From: Chrysomallon squamiferum | Lineage: Eukaryota > Mollusca > Gastropoda > Neomphalida > Peltospiridae | Direction: 5' to 3' | DNA: 64,000 bases | Assembly (NCBI GenBank): GCA_012295275.1 | Contig: CM022672.1 | Location: 15,264,625 to 15,328,624 of the forward strand | Shown: positions 1 to 12,452 of the stretch, in pieces | Numbering within the stretch: the stretch's first letter is position 1 | How the letters are laid out: every line of letters starts with the position of its first letter | Translations under genes and position numbers: made by a program | Notes under the pieces: generated by a model | The model's input: the letters and a program-made list of their open reading frames with translations, nothing else | What the model was told of the DNA's origin: nothing | Databases searched by the model: none

Positions 1-216
1 CATGATCATAATTCTTATTGTTCGTTTCAATGATGAACTTGAAACTGTATAGGAGAATATCTGGCCAGAATGGAGCTGTTCTTGTTCACTGCCGCGATGA
101 TTCAGAAATTTGAGTTCCTCAAACCTGAAGGGTGTCCACTGACGACCATCGACCCTGTCTTTGGGATCACCCACGCCCCAAGACCGTTCAAAGTTAGAGC
201 TGTTCTGAGGAAATAA
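1..216 (+). pseudogene. Cytochrome P450 3'-end fragment (copy 1, CYP2-like)
   Basis: Codons from position 43 to the TAA at 214-216 match the last 58 codons of the P450 at 24.4-25.8 kb almost base for base. They start inside the haem-binding loop (N-C-I-G, with the axial Cys) and end in V-L-R-K. Bases 1-41 do not match the other copy and no AG acceptor stands before the junction, so this looks like a truncated copy rather than a terminal exon, although a gene continuing to the left of the window cannot be excluded. The family are membrane-bound haem mono-oxygenases. The fragment lies 2.5 kb upstream of dermatopontin A, the same relation that P450 copy 3 has to dermatopontin C. Confidence 0.75.
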
Positions 217-770
217 ATCTATGGTTTGAAAATATTATATACTGAAAATAATGTTAAACAAACTGTGCATGTATGTACTTACCTATGAATGTATGTGTTT
301 ATATATATATATATATATATGTATATACAAGCTCACATACACGTGTGCATGATACAGGAAGTCAGACTAACACAGATACACTTAGATATATATACACAAG
401 TATATATAAGAAAAGCTGTTGGAGGGTTTGTACAGAAAGCGCACTGTTCGAATGTTAGAACTGAGTGAATAGAAATTTTGGAGTTACATTATAATTCCTG
501 CTTGATTGATTAGTTTATCAAAGGTTCGCATGAAATGTGTTTCTTGCTATCTACTCTAGTACAGCGTGTACAAAATTCTGCGCGTGTAAACCTAGTTTTC
601 TCTTAGTGATCAATGGTTTTATCTTCTTTATAATAAAACTCATTTTTCGTTGTAGTTATATCATAAACAATAAAATCGCCTGTATGCTTAATCCTGAATC
701 TGTGGGTTATTTTATGTTGGATTCATTTTGTTTTACAAATATTTTAATTGTCTTTAATTTTATTATTTTT

Positions 771-872
<102 letters not shown>

Positions 873-1978
873 GAGTTTAAAGGTAAATAATTCAGTGTAG
901 GGAAAAACGAAATTAGATGCTATTTTAAATGAACATAATTTAAGAGTCATCCTTCTGGTTAAAAAAAGATAAAAGGAGGACTATTGCAGGTGTTACTGCT
1001 GCTACTTCTGTTACTAATACTACTACTCCTGTAGATGTGCTGCTACAACACCTTTTCAAATGACTCTCTTTCTCTCACTCTATCCTCTCTTATTCATTCT
1101 TTGTTCTCTCTTATTATATATATATATATATATATATATGAATGTAAGTATCTGTATATAATAACCTTGCTAAGTAAAAAATGAATGAATAAAAGAAACC
1201 ACACAACGAGTTACAGATCCTACTTGTGTTGTTCTCTGGGTCACCGAGTTCTGCAAGCTACCTCATCACATCAAGAAGTGGACCATTAAAGTGTAAATAA
1301 TTTGTTGCGTCCCCGAAAACTCTTCGTTTCCGACTGAGAACAACAACAACAACAACAACAATAAATAAATAAATAAATAAATAATAAAAAGTATTTTAAA
1401 AAATGTTGACTTCCTTAATAATGCTATCGCTTTCGTCATAAGGTTTTTGATACGTATTTCTGCCAATCAGAAGCACAGACCTGTTTATTCGAATATAAGG
1501 GACAATTAATTACAGCTGCATGAATAGATAAAACAGCAACAAATAGGAAATTACAATTTTTAATAGCCTAACATTAGGACAGCACTACTTGACTACTCGG
1601 GATCCGGTTCAGAAATAAATAGTCTTTGACTGACGTCTGTCACGGACAAATAATGTTAAACATGTACGTGCACGCCTGCAAGCACGTATACTTTGTATAT
1701 TGTAAATAAAACTTGAAATTTTTTTTTTTTTAAATTGGAAAACCTAATAAAGAAAAAGAAGTTCTTTTATTCAGCAATGAATTTTCGGTGACTCTAATGA
1801 ATTTTTGGGAACTAATTTGGAAACAGTTTAGTGGTAAACTCGTTTTTTGTTTTTTTTGTTTAATTTTTTTTTATTTATTTGTTTATTTATCTATCTATTT
1901 ATTTATTTAAATACATAAAAACAATAATAAAATGGTATCAGTGGACATTTTGTATTAATATTTTAGTACTTATAAAAA

Positions 1979-1981
<3 letters not shown>

Positions 1982-2068
<87 letters not shown>
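1982..2068. repeat. (GA)n microsatellite upstream of dermatopontin A
   Basis: An 87-bp GA tract about 650 bp upstream of the dermatopontin A TATA box. Homologous but differently sized tracts lie at 14,956-14,987 (gene B) and 27,856-28,003 (gene C). Confidence 0.95.
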
Positions 2069-2069
<1 letters not shown>

Positions 2070-2291
2070 CCAGGGTTAATTCATGGAACAAATAAAAAGA
2101 ATAAATTAAAAAATGATCAATATTCTTATTAAATTTCTCTTAATTTACATATTTATTATATTATTTACATGTCAGTGATTATAATCAGTATATCCAGAAT
2201 CAAAATAACCTTCCAGAACTTGTTTTAACTATTGTCAATAGTTATTTATTTAACCCGTAGTTTAATTCAAGTTTATCAAGTGAATTAATGA

Positions 2292-2327
<36 letters not shown>

Positions 2328-2657
2328 TTAAAATAATGGTATATGAATAATAAAAAAAAAATAAATAAATAAAGCCATAGTATTAAACAAAATTAATTTA
2401 ATAAAAGAAAAAGAAACACAGCAGTGGTGTTAAATAAAACTAATAACGGACAGTCTGAGAGACATATTTGTTAGATCAAAATTATTCAGCTTAAAATGTA
2501 CTGAAGTGATATTAAAGAACTGCACCTTGTTTTCCGAAACGCTTTTTTTTTTTTTTTTCGACCTTGAACGAACAGGATGCGATTTAAAAAAATTAAAACA
2601 AAATTAATTATTTTTTTTTTTTTAAAAACATAACGATAACGCCCAATAAACGAAATG

Positions 2658-2725
2658 TATAAAAAGTGGTTCCATCGACAAGACTGGTCACAAGGTGAAG
2701 CTCTTACCGTGACGATGAAATGAAG
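2658..2725 (+). promoter_or_regulatory. Core promoter and first exon of dermatopontin A
   Basis: TATAAAAAG at 2658-2666, followed after about 60 bp by the start codon ATGAAG and a GTAAAT donor at 2726. The stretch from TATA to start is nearly identical to that of gene C (28,636-28,704), which supports a real promoter. An extra ATG at 2715 (ATG AAA TGA) overlaps the real start and is absent from B and C. Confidence 0.7.
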
Positions 2726-3026
2726 GTAAATATAAGTTTTATTCTATTTTTATTTTATTTTATTTATTTTATTAATTTTTTCTTTGTTTCGTTTTATTTT
2801 GATTTGTTTCAAGTAATTAGAAATTCAGTATTCCACAATGATTCGTCTAGGACTTTTTATTTGGGATAAGAAATAGTAATTCTGTTTTCCTTTATATATT
2901 TCTATTTTTGTTTAATGTTAAATAAGGTAGAGACTTTTTAACTTCTTTTTTTCTTCTTCTTCTTCTCATTCACATTTATAAATATTTCGAAATATATATA
3001 ACGTCAATTATTAATAGTTATTTTTG

Positions 3027-3113
<87 letters not shown>

Positions 3114-4565
3114 CTATACACCACTATAACCAGATACAAACACACACACACACACAAACACACAGACAAAAACACGCCTACGTGTGCACATCTGTGTATA
3201 TATTCATGCATATTTACATCTTACACATATATTTGTACATATCTAAATATACACATACATACATAGACACCTATTCACAAAAACACACACATGCCCAAAC
3301 TAATATACACACACATACACACTCCTATATATGTACATGATATAATCAAATAGTTCATGATTATCATTATTATTTTCTTCGCAAGTTCCCAGTCTACTTA
3401 GCTGTGCTTTTATGCACCGTCTGTGCTGTACACTCGTGGGAAAACTGGTGGGATCAACCATTTACATACATTTGCAGTGCCGGATGGAGCATCAGAAAAA
3501 TTACCAGTTACCACAACAACCATTATGAGGACAGACTGTGGTCGTTTGACTGTGTCAACACTGGAGCGAAATCGGGTTGCTCCTGGTCGGGTATTTGAAA
3601 AAATAGGCGATTTTTCAAGTCGTAGTGAGATCTCTTTAGTTTTGTAAGTCCATAATAGTAGCTCAGACGTCATCTTTATCAGATGCAGGATTCGTCCTCT
3701 TTGACAGGTGCAGGGTAAGTCCACTTAGACAGGTGCAGGGTAAGTCCACTTAGACAGGTGTAGGGTAAGTCCACTTAGACAGGTGCAGGGTAAGTCCACT
3801 TAGACAGGTGTAGGGTAAGTCCATTGTGACAGGCGCAGGGTAAGTCCACTTAGACAGGTGCAGGATAAGTCCACTTAGACAGGTGCATGGTAAGTCCACT
3901 TAGACAGGTGTAGAGTAAGTCCACTTAGACAGGTGCAGGATAAGTCCACTTAGACAGGTGCAGGGTAAGTCCACTTAGACAAGCGCAGGGTAAGTCCACT
4001 TAGACAGGCGCAGGGGAAGTCTACTTTGAAAAGTGCAGGGTAAGACCAGTTTGACATTTGCAGGGGAAGTCTACTTTGAAAAGTGCAGGGTAAGTCCACT
4101 TAGACAGGCGCAGGGTAAGTCCACTTAGACAGGCGCAGGGGAAGTCTACTTTGAAAAATGCAGGATAAGACCAGTTTGAAATTTGCAGGGTAAGTCCTCT
4201 TTGACAGGCGCAGAGTAAGTCTACTTTGACATGTGCAGGATAAGTCCTCTTTGACACATGCATGTACGTCCTTTTGCTAGATGCAAGGTTAGTTGTTTTT
4301 TGCACGGTGCAAGATAAATCCTCTTTAACAGGTACATGACAAATCCTCATTGTCAGATGCAGAGTAAATCCTTGGTATGTCCTAACAGTCCTCAAAATTC
4401 ATTGTGTATTAAAACAGTGCAAATAATAATGCATTTTTGTGTTGTTGTTTTTTCTGAAGATTTTTTCCAAAAAAGGGATTCTTTTTTTATCCTAAAGATT
4501 ATAAATAGGATAAAAAAATTGTAATTTTCATTTTACCAAAAACAGCAATTTACAAATCTGCTTCG

Positions 4566-4606
<41 letters not shown>

Positions 4607-5337
4607 TACTGTTATTTATTTTTCATATTGACATTTTTGGTAAAATATTTTTGAAGCAATAGATTTTATTTATTTCATTTTTGTCACTGCTTAGGATATG
4701 TGAACTCGTTTGATGATCCAGTGCTATATCAGTGTCCAAGCAATGGCGTCATTACTGGCATCAGCAGCTACCACAAAAACCATTACGAAGACAGACGTTT
4801 TAAGTTCCGTTGCTGTTCCATACCAGGTTGTCCACTGAAATTTATCTGAAATAGAAAAAAAATCATCATCATCATCATCATCATTATTATTGATGACTGA
4901 AATAAGTCTTAATACTACTACCACCATTACCGTCACTTTTACTCTAATATTATTACTAGTATTATTATATTATTATCAGAACTACTACTACTACTACTAC
5001 TACGACGACGACTACTACTACTACTGCTACTACCAGTACTATTACTATCGTCACTATTATTAAAATTACTATGCACTTCTATTACTCACTACTACCGCTA
5101 CAACTGGTACTACTACCACAACTACAACCACTGCTGCTGCTACTACTACTACTCCTACCATTATTATTATACACTTTTATTACTTTATTACTAGTATTAC
5201 TACCACTACTACTGCTACTACTACTACTACTACTACCACCACAGTTATTACTATTCCTAATACTGCTATTACTATGGTGATAAACTTTAACGATGGTAAA
5301 GGTGGTGCCGGTGCTGCTATTGCTGCTGCTGCTGATT

Positions 5338-5370
<33 letters not shown>

Positions 5371-5892
5371 CCTATTATTATAATTATTATTTTTGTTGTT
5401 GTTGTTGTTGTTATATCTGGTTTATTTCAGGTAAAACACTGAGGAACTGTAGGTTTACTGACGAATACCTGAACACTTTTGACGGTTACCTTAATTATTA
5501 CGTTCCTAGTAACAAGGTTCTGAAAGGTGCTTTCAGTTACCACAGTAACCATCATGAGTAAGTACAATATTATTTTAAACAAACAAACAAACAAATAAAT
5601 AAATAAAAGAATAAAAGAATAAATAAGTAAGTAAGTAAGAAAATAAATAAATAAATAAATAAAAGTAACCATCAAACAAATTTATACAACTACCAGTACT
5701 ATTACTACAACTACCATGAATGTATTTTTATTACTGTTATTACTATTGTTGTTGTTGTTGTTTCTTCTACTACTATTATTATTATTACCACTGCTAATAT
5801 TTATATTATTACTGTTATCGCTATTATTATTATTATTATTATTATTTGATAGAGACAGACGGTGGAAATTTGAAGTCTGTGACAAGCCATAA
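2720..5892 (+). CDS. Dermatopontin-family secreted protein A
   Basis: Coding exons: 2720-2725, 3386-3590, 4695-4826, 5431-5557 and 5853-5892, intron phases 0, 1, 1, 2. The joined frame is open for 169 codons and every intron has GT-AG ends. Residues 1 to about 19 form a signal peptide (MKFPVYLAVLLC start, cleavage likely after V-H-S). Three dermatopontin modules follow, each ending in the family motif D-R-x-aromatic-x-Phe: D51-R-L-W-S-F, D103-R-R-F-K-F and D158-R-R-W-K-F. Eight cysteines remain in the mature chain, including the C110-C111 pair typical of module 2. Dermatopontins are small tyrosine-rich extracellular-matrix proteins. In invertebrates, relatives act as agglutinins or as shell and matrix proteins; which applies here is unknown. 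Exon 5 continues as 3'UTR to 5913, where GTAAGT leads to a 3'UTR exon at 7471. The closest paralogue is C. Confidence 0.88.
3031..3112. repeat. (CT)n-(AT)n compound microsatellite in intron 1 of dermatopontin A
   Basis: Sixty bases of CT followed by 22 of AT, then AC-rich and ACAT-rich sequence to about 3,330. It lies in intron 1. Gene C has a shortened version near 28,975. Confidence 0.9.
3680..4375 (+). repeat. 25-bp minisatellite with splice-donor-like core, intron 2 of dermatopontin A
   Basis: The unit is roughly ACAGGTGCAGGGTAAGTCC plus ACTTAG (25 bp), repeated more than 20 times and decaying towards the right end. Each good unit carries GGTAAGT, close to the 5' splice-site consensus. 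Gene C has about five units (29,640-29,910), while B (16,610-16,740) and D (38,040-38,170) keep only a few degenerate ones. The array begins about 90 bp after the exon-2 donor. Confidence 0.93.
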
Positions 5893-5933
5893 TTATAAAT
5901 CCAGATGAATATCGTAAGTATTATAAATACATC

Positions 5934-5974
<41 letters not shown>

Positions 5975-6314
5975 GTGCGTGCGTATTAACCCGAGTTTCC
6001 TCGGAGAACAGGTTAAGACGGACATTTGGACGACAGCAATTTCGGGTGGTCTACTAATTTAACAATAATTTTGCCTGTACATTCCCTTAGAGCTGTTATT
6101 TTCGAACTCGCCAGTACAATAAAAAGTGTCATTTAGTCGTACATACACACACTACAAGACCCGTATCATAAAATCACCGACTCGGGAATCGACCTAAATA
6201 GTGACGTAACGGTCAGCTGATTAACACGTGACAGCTTTCAGCGCGAAGCACGCGAGGGTTTCTCTCAATACACAGTAGGTGTTATATTGTACAAACGTAT
6301 TTCATTAGTGTTTA

Positions 6315-7210
6315 CAGTATTCCCTCGCTATTCGCGGGGGTTACGTTCTTTACCCCCCCCCCCCGCGAATAGCGAAAAACCGCGAATATTGGATGCAGTT
6401 TTAAAACGTCTATTATGAGATTATATACGGTACTAAATGCTTCCCAAACACTTTCTAAAGACACTCTTACTCATTAATACAGTAATAATGTAGTAATATT
6501 GCATGCAGTTATGTATTTCACTAATGTAGTAATGATAATGTAAACACATTTTAATTTTGTACTGAAACAATATTTTAATCAGAAAGAAACGTAAGTGCAG
6601 GAGGACAGTAACACCGCATAGCATAGTTACCCATACTGTATTACTGTACCGTAAAGTCATTTTCTATGCGTACAACATATGTATTAGAATTGACAGAAAG
6701 TGGAACAAATTTAAAGGCAAACAGACAGATAAATACAGTCGCACAGTTCAGGTAATAATAATACAATTCAGTAATAATATGCAATTAAAAACATTATTAA
6801 TACACGGTCACAAAAAATATGCACTGTACATACAGTGTATGCATTTATAAAAAAATACGTACTGTATTGCAATAATAATTGAACAAATTTGATATTGTTT
6901 GTGCTGTCACCAATAATGAATGATAATAAAATGATGATGAAATTTGCAGTGCCATACGATGATGATGATAACACTAATGTACAGTATGGCACAGCTTAGC
7001 TGCTGCTTTACAGCACTTTAGGTAATTATTCCTACTCTTCAGGCACTTAAGTCTCTATGACCTACAAAAACCCGGTTTACTGAGCATTTGTTTTTATGAC
7101 GTTATGATGCTAGCCTGGTATACCAGCATACGATGCGATAGGGTTAAGAGCCTAACCCGCGAATATGCGGGGCCGCGAATGGGGAACCGCGAATAGGTGA
7201 GGGTATACTG
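6315..7210. mobile_element. Tigger/pogo-like non-autonomous DNA transposon (896 bp)
   Basis: Ends read CAGTATTCCCTCGC... and ...GTGAGGGTATACTG, imperfect inverted repeats of about 24 bp continuing into CTATTCGCGG, flanked by TA on both sides (6313-6314 and 7211-7212). CAGT/ACTG ends plus a TA duplication fit the Tc1/mariner superfamily, pogo/Tigger branch. The interior has no transposase frame and is AT-rich with a CGCGAATAG hairpin at the left end. It sits in the 3'UTR intron of dermatopontin A. The paralogous intron of B (about 19,310) has an unoccupied site. Confidence 0.82.
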
Positions 7211-7362
7211 TAATTGATGGTTTATACCTGAAACGATGTCTGTGTGTGTGTATGTGTCTATTTGTCTGTTTGCATTTGTATGTATGTATGTATGTATTGT
7301 GGACGTATTTATAAAAGTATGTTTTTATGTCTGTATAAATGTTTCTGATTTCTGCCTATATC

Positions 7363-7414
<52 letters not shown>

Positions 7415-7470
7415 TTATTATTATTATTATTATAGTAACCTTATACATTAATTTTTTTTTTCTTTTGCAG

Positions 7471-7605
7471 GCGAATGCAGAGATTTCGTGGCCATTTTCT
7501 GCACTAAATATGTTAGGACTTCCTGTATTCTGCATACTCGTGTGTAGAGTTACTGTTATAAGCTTTCATTTAAACTGACGTTTAAATAAAATCTGTTCAA
7601 TATTT
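7471..7605 (+). other. 3'UTR exon and polyadenylation site of dermatopontin A
   Basis: A pyrimidine-rich tract and TTTTGCAG acceptor end at 7470. The exon carries AATAAA at 7585-7590 followed by a T-rich stretch. The same exon occurs in B, C and D at matching positions. It is joined to coding exon 5 through the GTAAGT donor at 5914. Confidence 0.65.
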
Positions 7606-7686
7606 TGTTTTATTATTCTTAATTAGATTAGCATATAATATTCTTATCAGATTGTAAAATAAAAAAATAATCTTCTTTGATTAACG

Positions 7687-7690
<4 letters not shown>

Positions 7691-7772
<82 letters not shown>
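7691..7772. repeat. (CT)n microsatellite downstream of dermatopontin A
   Basis: An 82-bp CT tract about 100 bp past the polyadenylation signal. All four dermatopontin genes have one at this position (also 19,846, 32,072 and 40,829). Confidence 0.95.
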
Positions 7773-7776
<4 letters not shown>

Positions 7777-10428
7777 ATTAAATAATGAAATGAGGAAAAA
7801 TTATAAATGATACACGAAATCCATTCTATTCTTTCATAACTAAAGTTGGTTTGATATATACAAAACAATTAATATATGTAAAATAGTACAAAAACCGCAT
7901 TAAAAATAAAATATGAAAAAGGTAGAAAAAGCGTTGAAATATGCAGTTTCTTTCTTTTTGAGTTTAATGTTGAGTAATTCAGTGTGGGAAGAAACACACG
8001 AAATTACGAGTTATTAACTAATTAACATAACTAAATAGTCATGCTTCTGGTTAAATAAAAGAAAAGAAAAAAGAAAGGAAACTATTAATAGCTAATATTA
8101 CTATTACTACTGTTGCTGCCATTGCTACTACTGCTACTGGTATCACTGATCATGTTGCTGCTGCTGCTTTTACGACTACTACTACTGAATAACACTAAAA
8201 AACAATTAAACAAACATTATTTCTAGGTGAAACAAGAAGTGAGAAAATCATCGATCTATACTTAAGTACTCTTCATTCTTTCAAAGACAACTGAAAATTT
8301 TAAAAACCGAATTTAGCCTTAAAATGGGTTCCAAAGTGCCAGATCTCCGCTATTTCAGAAACCATGTGACCTGAAGGATAGAAAAGGTTTATCTTTAACA
8401 TCAAATGAAGGCTGTACAATGGTTAAGAAAAATATTGATTTTACCTAGGTCACATCTTTACTCACAAAACTGTCCCATTAACTAAAATGGTTCAAATGAA
8501 ATATTAATTACCATTAAATTTAAACAAGCAAGTAGGAAATCCAGATTTTGATGTTTGTTTAAAGTAGATAATATCAAAACCAAATTAATAAATAAAAAGT
8601 CATGTCCCATGCGATAATGTAGACTCAGTCTTATACATACTAGTGTGCTGTTCAAAAAAAAACTTAAATGGACGTTACATTTAGAGGGGTTGGAGGTCAT
8701 TCCAAATGCCCTGATTATTAGAGTCGTACCCCGAAGAACGTAAGAGATTTGTCTATGTCCCAGTCTATTTGGTGTCACAGGGAAAAGAACTCTGGGTTAT
8801 CCATGAGCTGATGGGTAATCAGAAATTTGAGCGTTACGGATGCTACATTAAAACATTAGCAAAACTCAAAGTGAAATAGCTACAGAAGACAACCAATTAA
8901 AAATTTAATATGAAATTAAAGAATAAGAAAACTTTTTCCATTAATTGAATGTGACGTAATTAACATTTTGTCGGCTTACAAAAAATTAAGTTCCGTGTCC
9001 ACCGAGAGAAGTGTTTGGTTAACTGTTGTTACGATAAAAACCTTTTAAAGCATGATCAGAATCACGAATTGGATTTGATGACCTAACGATACTTTCAAAG
9101 ACATGTAAAATTATACACCAAACATTTACCAATGGATCTGTTATCCTTCAACTACCTAAAATTATTCAAAAGATAATGTTCTTTTAGTAATGTTAGGTTG
9201 AAGCTAAGAAAAACATGACCACAGTTTTAGAAAACCATAGCAGGGAAACCATTCATTCAAGTAAAAAAATAGATAACATTGTATGGTATCGATTCATTGA
9301 AATTAATAGACTGGAAAGGACCAGACTAAGTCCACTGTATGTCATATTTAGGGTTAATGTGTTAAATCTATGGTTAATTGACATCGGATAAACTTGCTCC
9401 CTCCAAGGATCTTTTTCTCTGATCTTGATGGTAACTTTTCCATCATATAGAAAAGTCTGTTCTCTTTAGATAGCTATTTCCAGATGGTACCATCATGAAT
9501 GTACTCGATCGTTTCAGGTTTTGGCTACATACGTTCAGAAAATGATTTAAGCTTCTATATTCTTTGAAATGATACTACATTATGAAGCCAGTTCGCAGCT
9601 TTGAAATTATGTAATACAGGTTGCTGTCAGAACCAAGTGTAAATCAGTATCAGTCAACAAAATGTTTCAGTCTTATTCTGAAAATTACGAGTTTTGTGAA
9701 TACATTTTGGCCTTTCCATAATGAAATAATGAAATTTGAATATAAAACGAAATGGAATTTTAGTATTGTTACTGTTATAGCTATCTTATTTTGTTTATTG
9801 TTTTCTTATTAGTGTTATTGTTGCTGTTGTTATTTTTGTTATTGCTGCTGTTGGTTTTTTTAATTTATTATCTTAACATAAATTATTTCATTTTATTTTA
9901 TTTATATTATTTGATTAATATAGTTATTTTATTAATTTGTTTCTTTCTTTATTTCAATGTGAATAGTGATTTTATTTTCTGTTTTCATATCAATAAACAC
10001 TCTCTCTTACAGATTATTATAAAATTTACATTAGTAAATGCATTGAATAAATTCGTTTATCCCGTATATAACATAAAAACAAACGATTGACAGAAAGAAC
10101 CTTTTACGACCAGTAAATGAGAGGTCCTGTTGAGCAGCTATTGTCCTACACTGGATGCAAAACATCAGTGTACAAACCTCAAGGTTAAGAACGAATATTC
10201 ACCCTTTAATACAAAACATTCATTTTTAGAACAGATCTGTTTACGGGTTTAGTATACGGAGGTCACTTTTCATACACTTGCTCGAATAAACAAGCGCAAT
10301 AGTCGAGAAAGAGTTCTAAAAAATGTTTTAAGAAAACAACAGCAAAAGTTTAAAGCAGTGAGATAGGGAAATAATCGAAAGGAAAACAAATAGAAATTAC
10401 GATTTAAAAAAAGAGGTCTATCTGCAAA
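7773..10428. other. Intergenic spacer, dermatopontin A to P450 copy 2
   Basis: No gene supported. Most of it aligns by eye with 19,934-24,426, including one copy of the sequence that became a 32-bp minisatellite there (here near 8,770) and about 370 bp of conserved 5' flank before the P450 start. The 9,250-9,500 part matches the minus-strand protein-like remnant described at 22.6-23.4 kb. Confidence 0.6.
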
Positions 10429-10604
10429 ATGCTGCTAGAAATCATAATGAACAACTTGACCGCTCTAGTTCTTCTGATGGGGATATTAGGAATCTGGTTA
10501 TTTCTGAAGCGACCAAAAGGGATTCCCCCTGGACCCTGGCTGACCTTCCCTATCATTGGAAATCTTTTTCAAGTGGGTACCAACCCGGTGAAGTCGTTTA
10601 GAAA

Positions 10605-10988
10605 GGTGTCTTCCCATTTGGTAGAATTCCCAGTTCGTATAATTCCCATTTCGTAGAAAAAGCTGGTTTACCGCAATGCCTGATTACCTCTGTATATAAT
10701 GAACTTGGCCTGTGCATACATCTGGTTTCTTTCTAACATTCAGAGGGGGAGCGCATTGTTCCTAAATCGATTATGTAACATCAACCAAAAGCAGAATAAG
10801 CATTCACAACTCATTTGTTGTTGATTTATTACTTTTTCGTTATTTCATCATCTTCCTCCTTTTCATTATCATCATCATAATTATCATCATCAACATTATT
10901 ATTATTATTATAATATTATTACTATTATTATTGTTGTTATTATTATTATTGTTATTCTTCTTATTCTTCTTATTATAATTACTGTTAC

Positions 10989-11037
<49 letters not shown>

Positions 11038-12452
11038 TTTTTTTTTTTTTTTAAACTGGTCATTTCTAATTCATAAACATTTCATTTCCGTTACAAAACA
11101 AGCAACCAATAATAAACAATTTTACATCAATTTCATCTATTAAAATACAAAACGAAAAAAGAATGAAAGAAAAGAAAAATGGCTTGCTTCTGTAAGAGAA
11201 TACGACAAAAATATTATAAATAACTAATTCAGCAAATATAATTTTTAACAAAACATATTTTACATATGAGTAATTTACTTATATTCAGTAAATAGAGTAT
11301 TTGAACGTCACATTTATCATTAACTTTTCGAATTCAACCGTATTCAGCTTAAACATGTACAAGATATCTGTTACTGATCATATTTACTTTATGCACACAT
11401 ACATATTCAGATTGTGCACATATTATACAATATATGTGACATAGTATATTAATAGTGTGTACACTAAAGATATTATGACCTGCAAATACTTTGGCTATGA
11501 CTGAAAAAGTTTATACGAAGGACCAAATCATTGGGAATACTTTTAGATAAATACCTTCTTTTTTAATTATTTACATTCACTATATTCGATACATAGATTA
11601 TTTCGATATTTGTCATATTTGCATACTTTATGCGATAAGCAATATCCATACTACAATAATACCTCAGATTAAAGATGTAATTGGTTCCAAAACTTCCAAT
11701 AATTAAGTGAGGTAAGCGGGAGACTAATTTACATAGAATTAAGGTTAAAAGCAGTGGTTACTTTCTTGCTGATGAGATCTGACATAAAAAAAAAAGGTGA
11801 AATAAGGAGAAATAAAACGGCAGTTTAGACATAAATGATTTAATAGATTGTAGATATTAAATAAACAGTAAATCATTTACAAATCAATTTATACAAATAC
11901 ATTAAGAAATAAGTATATGCCGCTCATTGTGGGTTTGGTTTCATTTAAGATAATGTATTTTGTTTCTAAAGTTATTATCTTCCGTTTCTTTTATCATCAG
12001 CATTTGCCGGTATACTGTTATTCGTTTTGACATATTGGAGGGGTAAAGTCAAAACAAGTTTAAGTCTAAATCGAAGCAGGAGACAAAAGAGAATCAGAAT
12101 ATCAGATGCACGTATGACGTGTCAACTGATCAACACAACTGAGAGAAGCTCGTGAATGAACGAAAAATTAAAGAAAAAGGACTTAAAAACATGCACTGTA
12201 TACATTTGTATCATTGATTTCGAGCAATTAACTACTAAATTAAATTTCTATTTATATAATTTGTAAAGAAGAAAGATTGTTAAAGCAGGATATCGTTAAG
12301 CGAGATGTTACTGTATTTGTACAATAATAATCGCTTTCCAAATAATCTGGAGCAGTTCATTAAAATGACTGAGGTAAAACCAAACATGTCAATAAGACCA
12401 CTGAACCACATTTAGCCTTTCTACGAAATGGGATTCTACCATATGAGACTAA
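10605..12452. mobile_element. 1.85-kb insertion in P450 copy 2 with target-site duplication
   Basis: The insert is bounded by GTCGTTTAGAAA (10,593-10,604) and GCCGTTTAGAAA (12,453-12,464), a 12-bp direct repeat with one mismatch; P450 copy 3 has this sequence once. The ends are imperfect inverted repeats: the left end contains TGGTAGAATTCCC and CCCATTTCGTAGAAA, and the complement of the right end contains TGGTAGAATCCCATTTCG and TAGAAAGG. The interior is non-coding, with an (ATT)n tract near 10,990-11,035 and a nested element at 11,654-12,313. The superfamily is unclear. Confidence 0.75.
11654..12313. mobile_element. Nested Tigger-like MITE (660 bp)
   Basis: The left end CAATAATACCTCAGATTAA and the complement of the right end, CAGTAACATCTCGCTTAA, form imperfect inverted repeats. 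TA flanks both (11,652-11,653 and 12,314-12,315). The ends resemble pogo/Tigger-type MITEs. No reading frame. It lies inside the larger insertion, so it arrived later or was carried in with it. Confidence 0.5.

Noticed and set aside
2278-2330. tRNA or small RNA genes among the structured-looking repeats
   Set aside because: I scanned for A/B-box-like and cloverleaf patterns by eye and found none I could support; the stems seen are simple (AAT)n/(ATT)n repeats.
10614-10656. Natural C-terminus of a short P450 after the hinge region
   Set aside because: The extra codons after S-F-R-K come from the inserted element, as shown by the uninterrupted sequence in copy 3.
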